A stretch of 64,000 nucleotides of DNA from Paucibacter sp. KBW04. GTDB taxonomy: Bacteria; Pseudomonadota; Gammaproteobacteria; Burkholderiales; Burkholderiaceae_C. Both the position numbers and the translations under genes were made by a program. The notes under the pieces were generated by a model that was not told where the DNA came from, searched no databases, and saw only the letters and a program-made list of their open reading frames with translations. The stretch lies in NCBI RefSeq assembly GCF_003852425.1, contig NZ_QAJN01000007.1, positions 236,292-300,291 on the forward strand, read 5' to 3'. Positions 26,311 to 34,457 of this stretch are shown here, piece by piece. How positions within the stretch are numbered: the first letter of the stretch is position 1; every line of letters begins with the position of its first letter.

Positions 26311-27882
26311 TCAAGCCGCCTGCCGGTAATTGTTCTGCAGCTTGTAGGTCCGCGCATACAGCGCAAACAGCAAGGCGGCCAGCAAGGCAAAGCCAGCAAA
26401 GAAGAACATCTGGAAGCCGGTGACGCTGATGCCGGTCTGTTTGATCTGCTCCGTCACCGCCGCGCTCTTGACGCTGGAGTTGGCCAGCAGCACCCACAGA
26501 TTGCCGATGGTGACCGACAAGCTCCAAAAGCTCATGATCACGCCCTTCATGGCCAGGGGCGCCTGGCTGTAGGCGAACTCCAGGCCGGTGGCCGAGACCA
26601 GCACCTCGCCGAAGGTCAGCAAGGCATAGGGCAGGATCTGCCAGACGATGGACAAGGCATTGCCCTCGTCGAGCGAAAGCTGCATCAGGCCCACCACGAT
26701 CCAGGCCAGGCCGGAGAAGGCGATGCCTGCCCCCATGCGGCGCAGCGCCGTCAACTCCAGGCCCATGCGCTTGAGCAGGGGGTAGAGCACGAAGTTGTTG
26801 AAGGGGATCAGGATCATGACCAGGGCCGGGTTGAGCGACTGCATCATGGAGGACTGGAACCACTCGGGCTTCGTCATCTGATCGGCCTGCAGCACCCAGG
26901 TCGAGGCTTTTTGGTCGAACAAAGACCAAAAAGGTGTGACCAGGGCAAACAGCACCAGCAAGCGCAGCACGGCGCGCACGCCGTCCACCGCTTCATCGGG
27001 GTGGAGGCCGCGTGCTCGCTCCAGCTGCATCCAGGCCCCCATGCCGCCAAAGCCCAAGACAAACACCAGGGCCAGGCACAGGGCCGCGACGATGCTGATG
27101 CCGGGGATCAGGAACATGGAGCCAATGGCCAGCGCCACACCCGCACAGGCCAGGAACAAGCCGCCACGGCCTTGACCCGGAGCTTCGGCCAGCAAGGCGG
27201 TGCGCACCACGTTCAGGAAGGAATGCGGGTTCTTGGCCGCTGGCGGCACGACGACATACTTCTTGCGGCCGGCCCAGAACAGCAGGGTCGCGATGAACAT
27301 CAGGATGCCAGGGATGCCGAAGGCCACGCTGGCGCCAAACTTCTGCAAGAAGATGGGCATCAAGAGCGAGGCAAAGAAGCTGCCGAAATTGATGATCCAG
27401 TAAAAGCCGTCAAAGACTTTTTGCGCCAGCGAGCGATTGCTCTGATCAAACTGGTCGCCGATGAAGGAGCTGACCAGAGGCTTGATGCCGCCCGAGCCCA
27501 GGGCGATCAGGAACAGACCGAAAAAGAAGCCGTTGCGGTTGTTCTCAAAAATAGCCAGGCAGGCATGACCCGCGCAATACACCAGGCTCAGCCAGAGCAC
27601 GGTGTTGAATTTGCCGAAGTAGCGGTCCGCCAGCCAGCCGCCCAACAAGGGGAAGAAGTAGACGCCGATGACGAAGGTGTGGAAAACCTCTTTGGCCGTG
27701 CCCGCCCGCATGGATTCGGGCATGGACATCAGCAAGCTGGTCATCAGGAACACCGTCAAGATGTTGCGCATGCCATAGAAGCTGAAGCGCTCGCAACCCT
27801 CGCTGGCGATGATGTAGGGGATCTGCCCCGGCATCTTGGGGGCGGCGGCGTGGTCGGAAGACTTGACCGGGACTTGCTGCAT
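26311..27882 (-). CDS. POT/PTR-family proton-dependent oligopeptide transporter
   Basis: This 523-residue inner-membrane carrier has about 12-14 membrane helices. The family signature EGCERFSFYGMRNILTVF is at the N-terminus (ExxERF-type proton-coupling region). Further helices carry GGWLADRYFGK and ALGSGGIKPLVSSFIGDQFD, the second POT signature, followed by the large loop and LMFIATLLFWAGRKK. The family takes up di- and tripeptides with protons. An AAGGA lies eight bases before the ATG at 27882; a Met three codons upstream is also possible. It is a stand-alone gene. Confidence 0.93.
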   Translation of the reverse strand: MQQVPVKSSDHAAAPKMPGQIPYIIASEGCERFSFYGMRNILTVFLMTSLLMSMPESMRAGTAKEVFHTFVIGVYFFPLLGGWLADRYFGKFNTVLWLSLVYCAGHACLAIFENNRNGFFFGLFLIALGSGGIKPLVSSFIGDQFDQSNRSLAQKVFDGFYWIINFGSFFASLLMPIFLQKFGASVAFGIPGILMFIATLLFWAGRKKYVVVPPAAKNPHSFLNVVRTALLAEAPGQGRGGLFLACAGVALAIGSMFLIPGISIVAALCLALVFVLGFGGMGAWMQLERARGLHPDEAVDGVRAVLRLLVLFALVTPFWSLFDQKASTWVLQADQMTKPEWFQSSMMQSLNPALVMILIPFNNFVLYPLLKRMGLELTALRRMGAGIAFSGLAWIVVGLMQLSLDEGNALSIVWQILPYALLTFGEVLVSATGLEFAYSQAPLAMKGVIMSFWSLSVTIGNLWVLLANSSVKSAAVTEQIKQTGISVTGFQMFFFAGFALLAALLFALYARTYKLQNNYRQAA

Positions 27883-27929
27883 GGCAGGCATCCTTGTTCA
27901 GGGAATTCTTATTGGGGCGGAAATGAAAA

Positions 27930-27960
27930 GGCCTCGCAGATGCTGAGATGCTGCAAGGCC
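27930..27960 (-). terminator. Terminator of the GMC oxidoreductase gene
   Basis: Read on the - strand, a GGCCTTGCAG ... CTGCGAGGCC stem is followed by TTTTC. It lies about 34 bases past the GMC stop and just before the POT gene's leader. Confidence 0.6.
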
Positions 27961-27993
27961 GAGCCCCGAGATTTTACCCGTCGCCCTTGGGCG

Positions 27994-29640
27994 CTATTCG
28001 CCCGCAAGAATCCAGCTGGCCGCCCGCTCCGCAATCATCAGCGTCGGTGAATTGGTGTTGCCGCTGGTGATCAAGGGCATGATGCTGGCATCCACCACCC
28101 GCAGGCCGGCCACGCCGCGCACACGCAGGCGGCTGTCGACCACGGCCATCGCATCGTCGCTGCGGCCCATCTTGCAAGTGCCCACCGGATGGAAGATGGT
28201 GGTGGCGATGTCGCCGGCCAGGCGGGCCAGTTCCTCATCGCTCTGGAACTGCAGGCCCGGCTTGTATTCCTGCGGCCGGTAAGCAGCAAACGCGGGCTGA
28301 GCCACGATGCGACGAGTCAAACGCAGGCTCTCGGCGGCGACCCGGCGGTCCTCGGCCGTGCTGAGGTAGTTGGGCGCGATGGCCGGCGCCTCCGAGGCAT
28401 CGGCGGAGCGGATCTGCACCGTGCCCCGGCTCGTCGGGTTCAGATTGCAGACGCTGGCGGTGATGGCATTGAAGTCGTGCAGGGGCTCGCCAAAAGCCTC
28501 CAGCGAGAGCGGCTGAACGTGGTATTCCAGATCGGGCCAGCGCTTGGCGGGCGAGCTGCGGGTGAAGGCACCCAGCTGCGAGGGCGCCATGCTCATGGGC
28601 CCGCTGCGCGTAAAGGCGTATTCCAGGCCGATCTTGGCCTTGCCCCAGAGCGTGTTGGCCATGGTGTTGAGCGTCTTGGCGCCCTCCACCTTGAAGACGG
28701 CGCGGATCTGCAGATGATCTTGCAAGTTAGCGCCCACGCCGGGCAGATCCTGCTGAACCGCAATGCCGTGGCGGGCCAGCAGCTCGGCCGGGCCCAGGCC
28801 CGAGAGCTGCAAAATCTGCGGCGAGCCTATGGCCCCGGCCGCCAGCAAGACCTCACCACCCGGGTTCAGGGCGAGGGTTTGCAGGCCCTGCGGCGTGGCT
28901 ACCTCGGCGCCCGTGCATTGCAGGGTGCCGGACTCACGGCTGAGGCTGAGGCGCTGCACCTGAGCGCCGGTCCACAGCTCGAAATTGGGGCGGCCATAAC
29001 AGGTCGGGCGCAAAAAGGCCTTGGCCGTGTTCCAGCGCCAGCCGCTCTTCTGGTTGACCTCGAAATAGCCCACGCCCTCGTTCGTGCCGCTATTGAAATC
29101 ATCGCTGGCCGGGACGCCGGCCTGTTGCGCGGCGGCGGCAAAAGCGTCCAGCACCGGCCAGCGCAGGCGCTGTTTTTCCACCCGCCATTCGCCGCCATGG
29201 CCGTGCAGGGCGCGGAAGGCGGCCGAGGCGGTCTGGCCCTTGTCCAGGCGCCAGTGGTTCTCGTGTTGGATGAAGTGGGGCAGGCACTGGTCCCAACGCC
29301 AGGCGGGGTCGGCCGCGGCCACGGCCCAGGCGTCGTAGTCACGCGCCTGGCCGCGCATATAAATCATGCCGTTGATGCTGGAGCAGCCGCCCAAGACCTT
29401 GCCGCGCGGGTAGCGCAGGCTGCGGCCGTTCAGGCCCGCATCCGGCTCGGTCTTGAACAACCAGTCGGTTCGCGGATTGCCGATGCAATAGAGATAGCCG
29501 ACCGGGATATGGATCCAGTGATAGTCGTCCCGCCCGCCGGCCTCCAGCAAAAGCACCCGCTTGGCCGGGTCGGCCGACAAACGGTTGGCCAGTAAACAAC
29601 CGGCCGTGCCGGCCCCCACGATGATGTAGTCAAAGCTCAT
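27994..29640 (-). CDS. GMC-family FAD oxidoreductase, choline dehydrogenase-like
   Basis: This is a glucose-methanol-choline family flavoprotein of 548 residues. The N-terminal FAD-binding Rossmann motif reads IVGAGTAGCLLANRLS; GMC signatures RYPRGKVLGGCSSINGMIYMRG and GAIGSPQILQLSGLGP follow. The catalytic region near the C-terminus has HPVGTCKMG and SGNTNSPTLMIAERAA (His and Asn of the active site). Substrates in the family are alcohols such as choline or aromatic alcohols; close choline dehydrogenases share this layout, but no betaine genes are nearby, so betA is not assigned. I chose the Met at 29640 because FDYIIVGAG follows at once. Confidence 0.9.
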   Translation of the reverse strand: MSFDYIIVGAGTAGCLLANRLSADPAKRVLLLEAGGRDDYHWIHIPVGYLYCIGNPRTDWLFKTEPDAGLNGRSLRYPRGKVLGGCSSINGMIYMRGQARDYDAWAVAAADPAWRWDQCLPHFIQHENHWRLDKGQTASAAFRALHGHGGEWRVEKQRLRWPVLDAFAAAAQQAGVPASDDFNSGTNEGVGYFEVNQKSGWRWNTAKAFLRPTCYGRPNFELWTGAQVQRLSLSRESGTLQCTGAEVATPQGLQTLALNPGGEVLLAAGAIGSPQILQLSGLGPAELLARHGIAVQQDLPGVGANLQDHLQIRAVFKVEGAKTLNTMANTLWGKAKIGLEYAFTRSGPMSMAPSQLGAFTRSSPAKRWPDLEYHVQPLSLEAFGEPLHDFNAITASVCNLNPTSRGTVQIRSADASEAPAIAPNYLSTAEDRRVAAESLRLTRRIVAQPAFAAYRPQEYKPGLQFQSDEELARLAGDIATTIFHPVGTCKMGRSDDAMAVVDSRLRVRGVAGLRVVDASIMPLITSGNTNSPTLMIAERAASWILAGE

Positions 29641-29684
29641 GGCGGCCATGCTGACTCAGCAGGCTTACAAGAACAAGGGCGTTG

Positions 29685-31214
29685 TTACTGAGTCGGCAAG
29701 GCAAAGCTGAACACGCTGCCCTGGCCGGGGCTGGACTGCACATCGGCGCGGCTGCCGTGCAGGGCCAGAATCCGCTGCACGATGGCCAGACCCAGGCCCG
29801 CACTTTGAGCGGGCAGGGGCTGCTCATCTTGGCGCTCACGGGTGCTCCAGTAGCGCTCAAAAATATGCGGCAAGTCCTCGCTGGCAATGCCCTGGCCGTT
29901 GTCACGCACCCGCACGATCAGCTGCGAGCCCGCCAGCTGCACCGTCAGCTCAACAAGCCCTCCCGCCTGGGTATGCCGCAAGGCGTTGTCGACTAAGTTT
30001 TGCAAGACACGCTCAATCAGGCGGACATCGGCAAGGACCAAGGCCTGCAGCGCGGCGGGCTCGATATCCGCACTGATGCACAGACTCACCCCGTTCTGCT
30101 TGGCCGCTAGCTGATGGCTTTGGACCACATCGTTGAGCAGATCGGCCATGCAAAAAGGCTCGAACTGCGCCTGGGCCTGGCCCGACTCCAGGCGCGCCAG
30201 CTCGAACAACTCCGCCACCCGCCGCCCCAGCCGCTTGCAGTGCTGTAGCACGATGCGCAGGTACTGATCCCGGGTCGGTGCGGACAGGCCCTCGCCGCGC
30301 AAGAGCAGGGTCTCGATATAGCCCTGCACATTGGCCAGCGGGGTGTGCAAGTCGTGGGTGATATTGCTGACCAACTCACGGCGCAGCCGGTCGCTGTCTT
30401 CCAACTGGCGGAACTGCTGCTGCACTCTTTGCTGGAGCCGGTCTGCCGCGCTGGCCACCAGATCGATCTCGTCCTGACCGGCCTCGATCTGCAGCAGCTG
30501 GGCACCATCGGGCTGGCGAAAGGCTTGCATTTGATTCACCAAGCGGCGCAGGCGGCGGGTGATGCTCATCTGCACCCCAACAATGCAAAGCCCAGCCACG
30601 GCCATGGCCGCCAAGGTCAGTCCCCAGGCCGGGCCGAGAGCCGACTGGCCCGCCGTCTCGGCTTGCAATGAGCCGGCGGCGGCGCCGCGCAAGACCACAT
30701 AGAGATAGCCCTGAGGATTGAGATCGTTGGGCAAGGCCGCGATAGAGACCAGATTGGCTTGGCCGGGCAGGCGGGGGTCATCCCCGTAGACCGGCAAGAC
30801 CTTGGGTGGACTGGCCATGATCAAGCTCTGCACCTTGCCCAAGTCCACCTGCTTCAAGGCTGGGCCAGGCGCGGGCAAGCTGTGCTGGATGACGCGCCCC
30901 TGGCGGTCCAGCAAATAGACTTCCAAGGCCGGGTGGATCATGCCGATATACATGGCCGTATCGGCCAGGGCATGGGGTCGAACCTGGCCTTGCGCATCGA
31001 TCATGGCCTGGGGCTGGCGATCGGCGATATAGCGGGCCAGCTTGAAGTTTTGCCACTGCTCGTAGGCGTCAAAGCGGCGCTGCGCCTGGCGCCCCTGCCA
31101 GTTCAACAAAAGCCCACACAGCAGGGTCAAGACCACCACCACGACCAGGGCCAGTCGCAGGTCCAGGCGATTGCGCCAGGCCAGGCGCGGGCGCGGCTCG
31201 GCGGCCACGCTCAT
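29685..31214 (-). CDS. Membrane sensor histidine kinase (OmpR-type pair)
   Basis: This is a 509-residue kinase with two membrane helices (about 17-38 and 200-220) around a periplasmic domain, a HAMP-like linker, H-box LVSNITHDLHTPLANVQGYIETL and HATPase boxes NLVDNALRHT, DNGQGIASED and GLGLAIVQRIL. The start overlaps the response regulator stop by 4 bases, so they are one transcript and the pair is translated in order. The pair is divergent from a spondin-domain PEP-CTERM gene, so that gene may be a target. The stimulus is unknown. Confidence 0.92.
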   Translation of the reverse strand: MSVAAEPRPRLAWRNRLDLRLALVVVVVLTLLCGLLLNWQGRQAQRRFDAYEQWQNFKLARYIADRQPQAMIDAQGQVRPHALADTAMYIGMIHPALEVYLLDRQGRVIQHSLPAPGPALKQVDLGKVQSLIMASPPKVLPVYGDDPRLPGQANLVSIAALPNDLNPQGYLYVVLRGAAAGSLQAETAGQSALGPAWGLTLAAMAVAGLCIVGVQMSITRRLRRLVNQMQAFRQPDGAQLLQIEAGQDEIDLVASAADRLQQRVQQQFRQLEDSDRLRRELVSNITHDLHTPLANVQGYIETLLLRGEGLSAPTRDQYLRIVLQHCKRLGRRVAELFELARLESGQAQAQFEPFCMADLLNDVVQSHQLAAKQNGVSLCISADIEPAALQALVLADVRLIERVLQNLVDNALRHTQAGGLVELTVQLAGSQLIVRVRDNGQGIASEDLPHIFERYWSTRERQDEQPLPAQSAGLGLAIVQRILALHGSRADVQSSPGQGSVFSFALPTQ

Positions 31215-31999
31215 GCTTGCGCCTCGAAGCGATAACCAATCCCCCAGACGGTATGGATATAGCCCGCGCCCAGTTTGTTGCGCAGGCGGTTGATGTGGGT
31301 ATTGACCGTGTGGTCGTAGCCATCATGGCCGTAACCCCAGACTTGATCCAGCAACTCGGCCCGGCTGAAAGCCTTTTTGGGCTGGCAGGCGAAATGCCAG
31401 AGCAGGTCAAACTCGCGCGGCGTCAGCACCAGCTCCCTGCCCTCCAACCAGGCCTGGCGCTGGCCGAGATGAATGTGCAAGGCCCCAAACCTCAGCTCGC
31501 CCGGCGCCTTGCCCGCCAGCACCGAGACCTCGGCATGCGCCAGGCGTCGCCACAGGGCACGGATGCGCGCCTGCAATTCCAGAATGCTGAAGGGCTTGGT
31601 GAGATAGTCGTCGGCCCCCAGCTCCAAGCCCAGCACCCGGTCCAACTCGGAGTTGCGCGCCGTCAACATCAGGATGGGCAGGCGCTGGCCACGCTCGCGC
31701 AGCTCACGGCACAGCTCCAAGCCGCCCATGCCAGGCAAACGCAGGTCCAACACCAAAGCATCCCAAGGGCCTTGCCCCAGGGCCAGCGCCAGCCCCTGGG
31801 GCCCGTCGCTGGCACAAACGACTTCGGCCGGCAACTCGCTCAGATGCAGGTGCAGCAGGGCCGCGATATCGGGCTCGTCCTCCACCACCAGGATGCGCCG
31901 CAAGCCGGCCTTGGGTGTCGCGCCAGACAGCGGCAGCGGGTCTGGGCCAGAGGTGGGGTGAGACGCGGGGTGAGACGCGAGGTGAGAAGGGGCGGACAT
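31211..31999 (-). CDS. OmpR-family response regulator
   Basis: This 262-residue DNA-binding regulator has a receiver starting ILVVEDEPDIA, the phosphoacceptor in LVLDLRLPGMGG, LMLTARNS and YLTKPF, then a winged-helix domain (LTPREFDLLWHF, then HTVNTHINRLRNKLG and VWGIGYRF). It begins with an unusual 30-residue Ser/His/Pro-rich extension, SHLASHPASHPTS, encoded by a 12-bp tandem repeat; the conserved receiver starts only at residue about 33. A later Met or GTG start cannot be excluded. It is the first gene of the two-component operon. Confidence 0.92.
   Translation of the reverse strand: MSAPSHLASHPASHPTSGPDPLPLSGATPKAGLRRILVVEDEPDIAALLHLHLSELPAEVVCASDGPQGLALALGQGPWDALVLDLRLPGMGGLELCRELRERGQRLPILMLTARNSELDRVLGLELGADDYLTKPFSILELQARIRALWRRLAHAEVSVLAGKAPGELRFGALHIHLGQRQAWLEGRELVLTPREFDLLWHFACQPKKAFSRAELLDQVWGYGHDGYDHTVNTHINRLRNKLGAGYIHTVWGIGYRFEAQA
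31955..31990. repeat. Three tandem 12-bp repeats in regulator 5' end
   Basis: The unit GGGGTGAGACGC occurs at 31955 and 31967 with a third, degenerate copy GAGGTGAGAAGG at 31979. Read on the - strand it encodes a four-residue (SHPA/SHLA-like) repeat at the start of the OmpR-type regulator. Confidence 0.7.
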
Positions 32000-32220
32000 G
32001 AATGCATTGGAACGCCTGGCGCGGAAAAAATCTTCACGAATTGATCACATGCCCAGGGTCCACCCCGGATCTCAATTGTTTAGACCTGCGTTAGCAATTG
32101 GTGATAACTGCGCCGCCCGGGCTTTCTAGCATCGGGCCACCGTGATGACGGCTGCGCAGCCCGCAGCTGAACGCGTCATGCGGCAGGCCCTTTTTCCCCC
32201 AAACTCAATCGCAAGGACGC
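32000..32220. promoter_or_regulatory. Divergent promoter region of regulator and spondin gene
   Basis: This 221-bp space separates the two-component operon from the PEP-CTERM gene. It contains two copies of the palindrome CAATTG, at 32073-32078 and 32095-32100, 22 bp apart (near two helix turns), within an AT-rich patch suited to OmpR-type binding. The promoter elements themselves are not clear. Confidence 0.4.
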
Positions 32221-33018
32221 ATGATGCAATTCAAGCTCTCACCCCTTCTTCTAGGCCCCATCGGCGTGGCCATCGCTGCCTTCGGCCTGAGCCCCGCTCA
32301 AGCCGCCACCATGCAAGTTCATGTCACGGTGGAAAGCCTGGTCGCCCCCAATAGCGTGACCTTCGCGCCATTAAACGTGGGTTTCCACAACGGCAGTTTC
32401 GACGCCTTCAATCTGGGCGAGACGGCCAGCGCCGCGGTACAACGCGCCGCTGAACTCGGCGACGGCTCTCTGTGGCAGGCAGCCCTGGCCGCCGCCAACC
32501 CCAGCGCCAGCCATGGCACTGTCGGCGGCCTGCTACAGCCCGGGCAAACCAGCAGCGCCACCTTCACGGTGGACACCTCGGCCAACACTTACTTCTCCTT
32601 CATCGGCATGGTGGTGCCCAGCAACGACTTCTTCATCGGCAATGACAATGCCAAGCAATACCAACTCTTCGACAGCGCCGGCCATCTGCAGATCAGCAGC
32701 ATCACCCAAAAAGCTCGGCAGATTTGGGACGCAGGCTCCGAGGTCTATGACCCCGCCGCCGCTGCCTTTGTGGGCAATGCAGGCCTTCGCACCGCGCAAG
32801 GCGGGGTGATCAATACCAACTTCGCCGAGTTGGCCGCCTTCAACGGCCTGACGACCGGCGCAGGCTATGTGTTCAACAGCGGCCTGAGCTATGACCAGGA
32901 CATCTACCGCATCAGCTTCAGCGTGGCGGCGGTGCCCGAGCCGCAGACCTATGCGCTGATGGGCGCCGGCCTGCTGCTGATGGGCGCCGTCCTGCGTCGT
33001 CGCCAGCAAAAGCTCTGA
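32221..33018 (+). CDS. Spondin-domain PEP-CTERM protein
   Basis: This 265-residue exported protein has a signal peptide (to AQA, near residue 28), a spondin-like domain, and a PEP-CTERM tail: VPEP, helix TYALMGAGLLLMGAVL, then RRRQQKL. The body reads VHVTVESLVAPNSVTFAPLNVGFHNGSFDAFNLGE and later TFTVDTSANTYFSFIGMVVPSNDFFIGN, both characteristic of Spondin_N-type sequences in bacterial surface proteins. These are thought to bind matrix-like partners. It is divergent from a two-component operon that may control it. The ATG at 32221 has AAGGACGC just before it; a second ATG follows one codon later. Confidence 0.88.
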   Translation: MMQFKLSPLLLGPIGVAIAAFGLSPAQAATMQVHVTVESLVAPNSVTFAPLNVGFHNGSFDAFNLGETASAAVQRAAELGDGSLWQAALAAANPSASHGTVGGLLQPGQTSSATFTVDTSANTYFSFIGMVVPSNDFFIGNDNAKQYQLFDSAGHLQISSITQKARQIWDAGSEVYDPAAAAFVGNAGLRTAQGGVINTNFAELAAFNGLTTGAGYVFNSGLSYDQDIYRISFSVAAVPEPQTYALMGAGLLLMGAVLRRRQQKL

Positions 33019-33042
33019 GTGAGCGGCGAGCGCGGCAGGGGC

Positions 33043-34398
33043 TCAGGACCTTGCCGCCTTCTCGTTGGGCAAGGTCAGGCTGTACCAGTCCAGCTTGCGG
33101 GTCAGCACCATCACCGTGGCCAGCACGCCAAAGAGCAGCATTGAGCCCAGCAGCAAGGCCGCCTGTTCCTGTTGCAGCAGCACGTAGAGCGCGCCGTACA
33201 GCAGGCCCAAGGCCGCGCCAAAGCCCAGGCCGCGCCGCCAGCCACCCAGGATGTGAGCGCCGTAAAAAGCCAGCAGGCTCAGGGCCGCGCCTGCCGCCCA
33301 AAGATAGGACTGAGCAAAGCTCAGATGCTCGGACAAGCTCAGGAGCAGCAAGAAGAACAAGCTCATGGCCAGACCCACCAACAGGTATTGCACCGGGTGC
33401 ACGCGGCGGCCCGAGAGCAACTCCACCAGACCCACGCAGGTGAAGGTGAGCAGGATGAACATCAGGCCGTATTTGATGGCGCGGTCGCTCATCACATAGG
33501 GGTTCACCGGGTCCAGCATCTCGAAGCCGAGGTGCTCCAGCTTCTCCGGGCTCTCCGCCTGCTCCACCGCGCGGGCGGCGGTGGAGGCGAGCTCAGACAC
33601 CTGCCAATGCGCCGTGAAGCCTTGCTCACCCACCTCACGCTGATTGGGCAAAAAGCGGCCGCCAAAGCTGGGGTGGGGCCAGTTGGACTGCAGGTCCAAG
33701 CGGGTGGACTGCGCGGCCGGCACCAGGGCAAAGCGCTGCGTGCCGACCAGGTCCAGCTGCAGGCGCAGGGCCAGCGGCGTCTTGGCATTGACCTCGGCCG
33801 GGTTCAGCTCACCCAACTCGGCATGCAGGCCTTTGTGATAGCTGGGGTACTGGGTGCCTGGCAGCACGGTCAGGCTTTGCTCGCCCCGGCGCAGCGCCAC
33901 ACCGCGCAGGCCCCGCACATCCGAGGTGGCCAGCATCACGCGATAGCCGCCGCATGTGATCTGCCCGCCCTTGTGCTCGGGCTTGGCCGTCAGGCCGTCC
34001 AGGGAGGCCCATTGCGCATCCAGTTGCAGACGGCCGGCATAGGCATTGACCTTGAAGAGGCCGCGGTAGCGCGCCTCGTGATCGAGCTTGCCGCCCACCT
34101 GCAAAACCGTGGGCACGCGGCTGAGGATGAACTCACGCTTCTCGCTGACCAGGCGGCGGTACTTGCCCCCGTTCTTTTCATCCAACTGCACCTCGTCCCA
34201 GGTCTCCGCACAGGCGCGGAACAGCACCGGGCCGATCAGCGTTTGCGCGCCGGCCAGCGACTCCTCCACCCCCTGCACCGCCTCGGCCTGGCGGCCCTGG
34301 CGCTCGTCCACCAACCAGCCTATGCGCGTCAAAACCAGGGCCAATACAAAGCCCACGGCCGACAAAATCATCAGCTTGATCACCCAAGGTTTCGCCAT
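33043..34398 (-). CDS. creD: CreD inner membrane protein
   Basis: This is a CreD/Cet-family protein of 451 residues (E. coli CreD is 450). Helix 1 is at residues 10-28 (VGFVLALVLTRIGWL), followed by a large periplasmic region, then a bundle of C-terminal helices from residue about 300 (IKYGLMFILLTFTCVGLVELLSGR, VQYLLVGLAMSLFFLLLLSLSEHLSFAQSY). CreD is the target of CreB and affects colicin tolerance and envelope stability. The ATG at 34398 has GAGGAG eight bases before it. It sits downstream of creC with a CreB tag 71 bases upstream. Confidence 0.93.
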   Translation of the reverse strand: MAKPWVIKLMILSAVGFVLALVLTRIGWLVDERQGRQAEAVQGVEESLAGAQTLIGPVLFRACAETWDEVQLDEKNGGKYRRLVSEKREFILSRVPTVLQVGGKLDHEARYRGLFKVNAYAGRLQLDAQWASLDGLTAKPEHKGGQITCGGYRVMLATSDVRGLRGVALRRGEQSLTVLPGTQYPSYHKGLHAELGELNPAEVNAKTPLALRLQLDLVGTQRFALVPAAQSTRLDLQSNWPHPSFGGRFLPNQREVGEQGFTAHWQVSELASTAARAVEQAESPEKLEHLGFEMLDPVNPYVMSDRAIKYGLMFILLTFTCVGLVELLSGRRVHPVQYLLVGLAMSLFFLLLLSLSEHLSFAQSYLWAAGAALSLLAFYGAHILGGWRRGLGFGAALGLLYGALYVLLQQEQAALLLGSMLLFGVLATVMVLTRKLDWYSLTLPNEKAARS

Positions 34399-34457
34399 TT
34401 CTGCACTCCTCATTCTTGAATCGAAGGACTGCAGTCTGGCCGCCTTGGGTGAGGGCT

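Noticed and set aside
26287..28050. 587-codon frame antisense to the POT transporter
   Set aside because: Gln/His-rich shadow of a well-supported transporter gene with family signatures.
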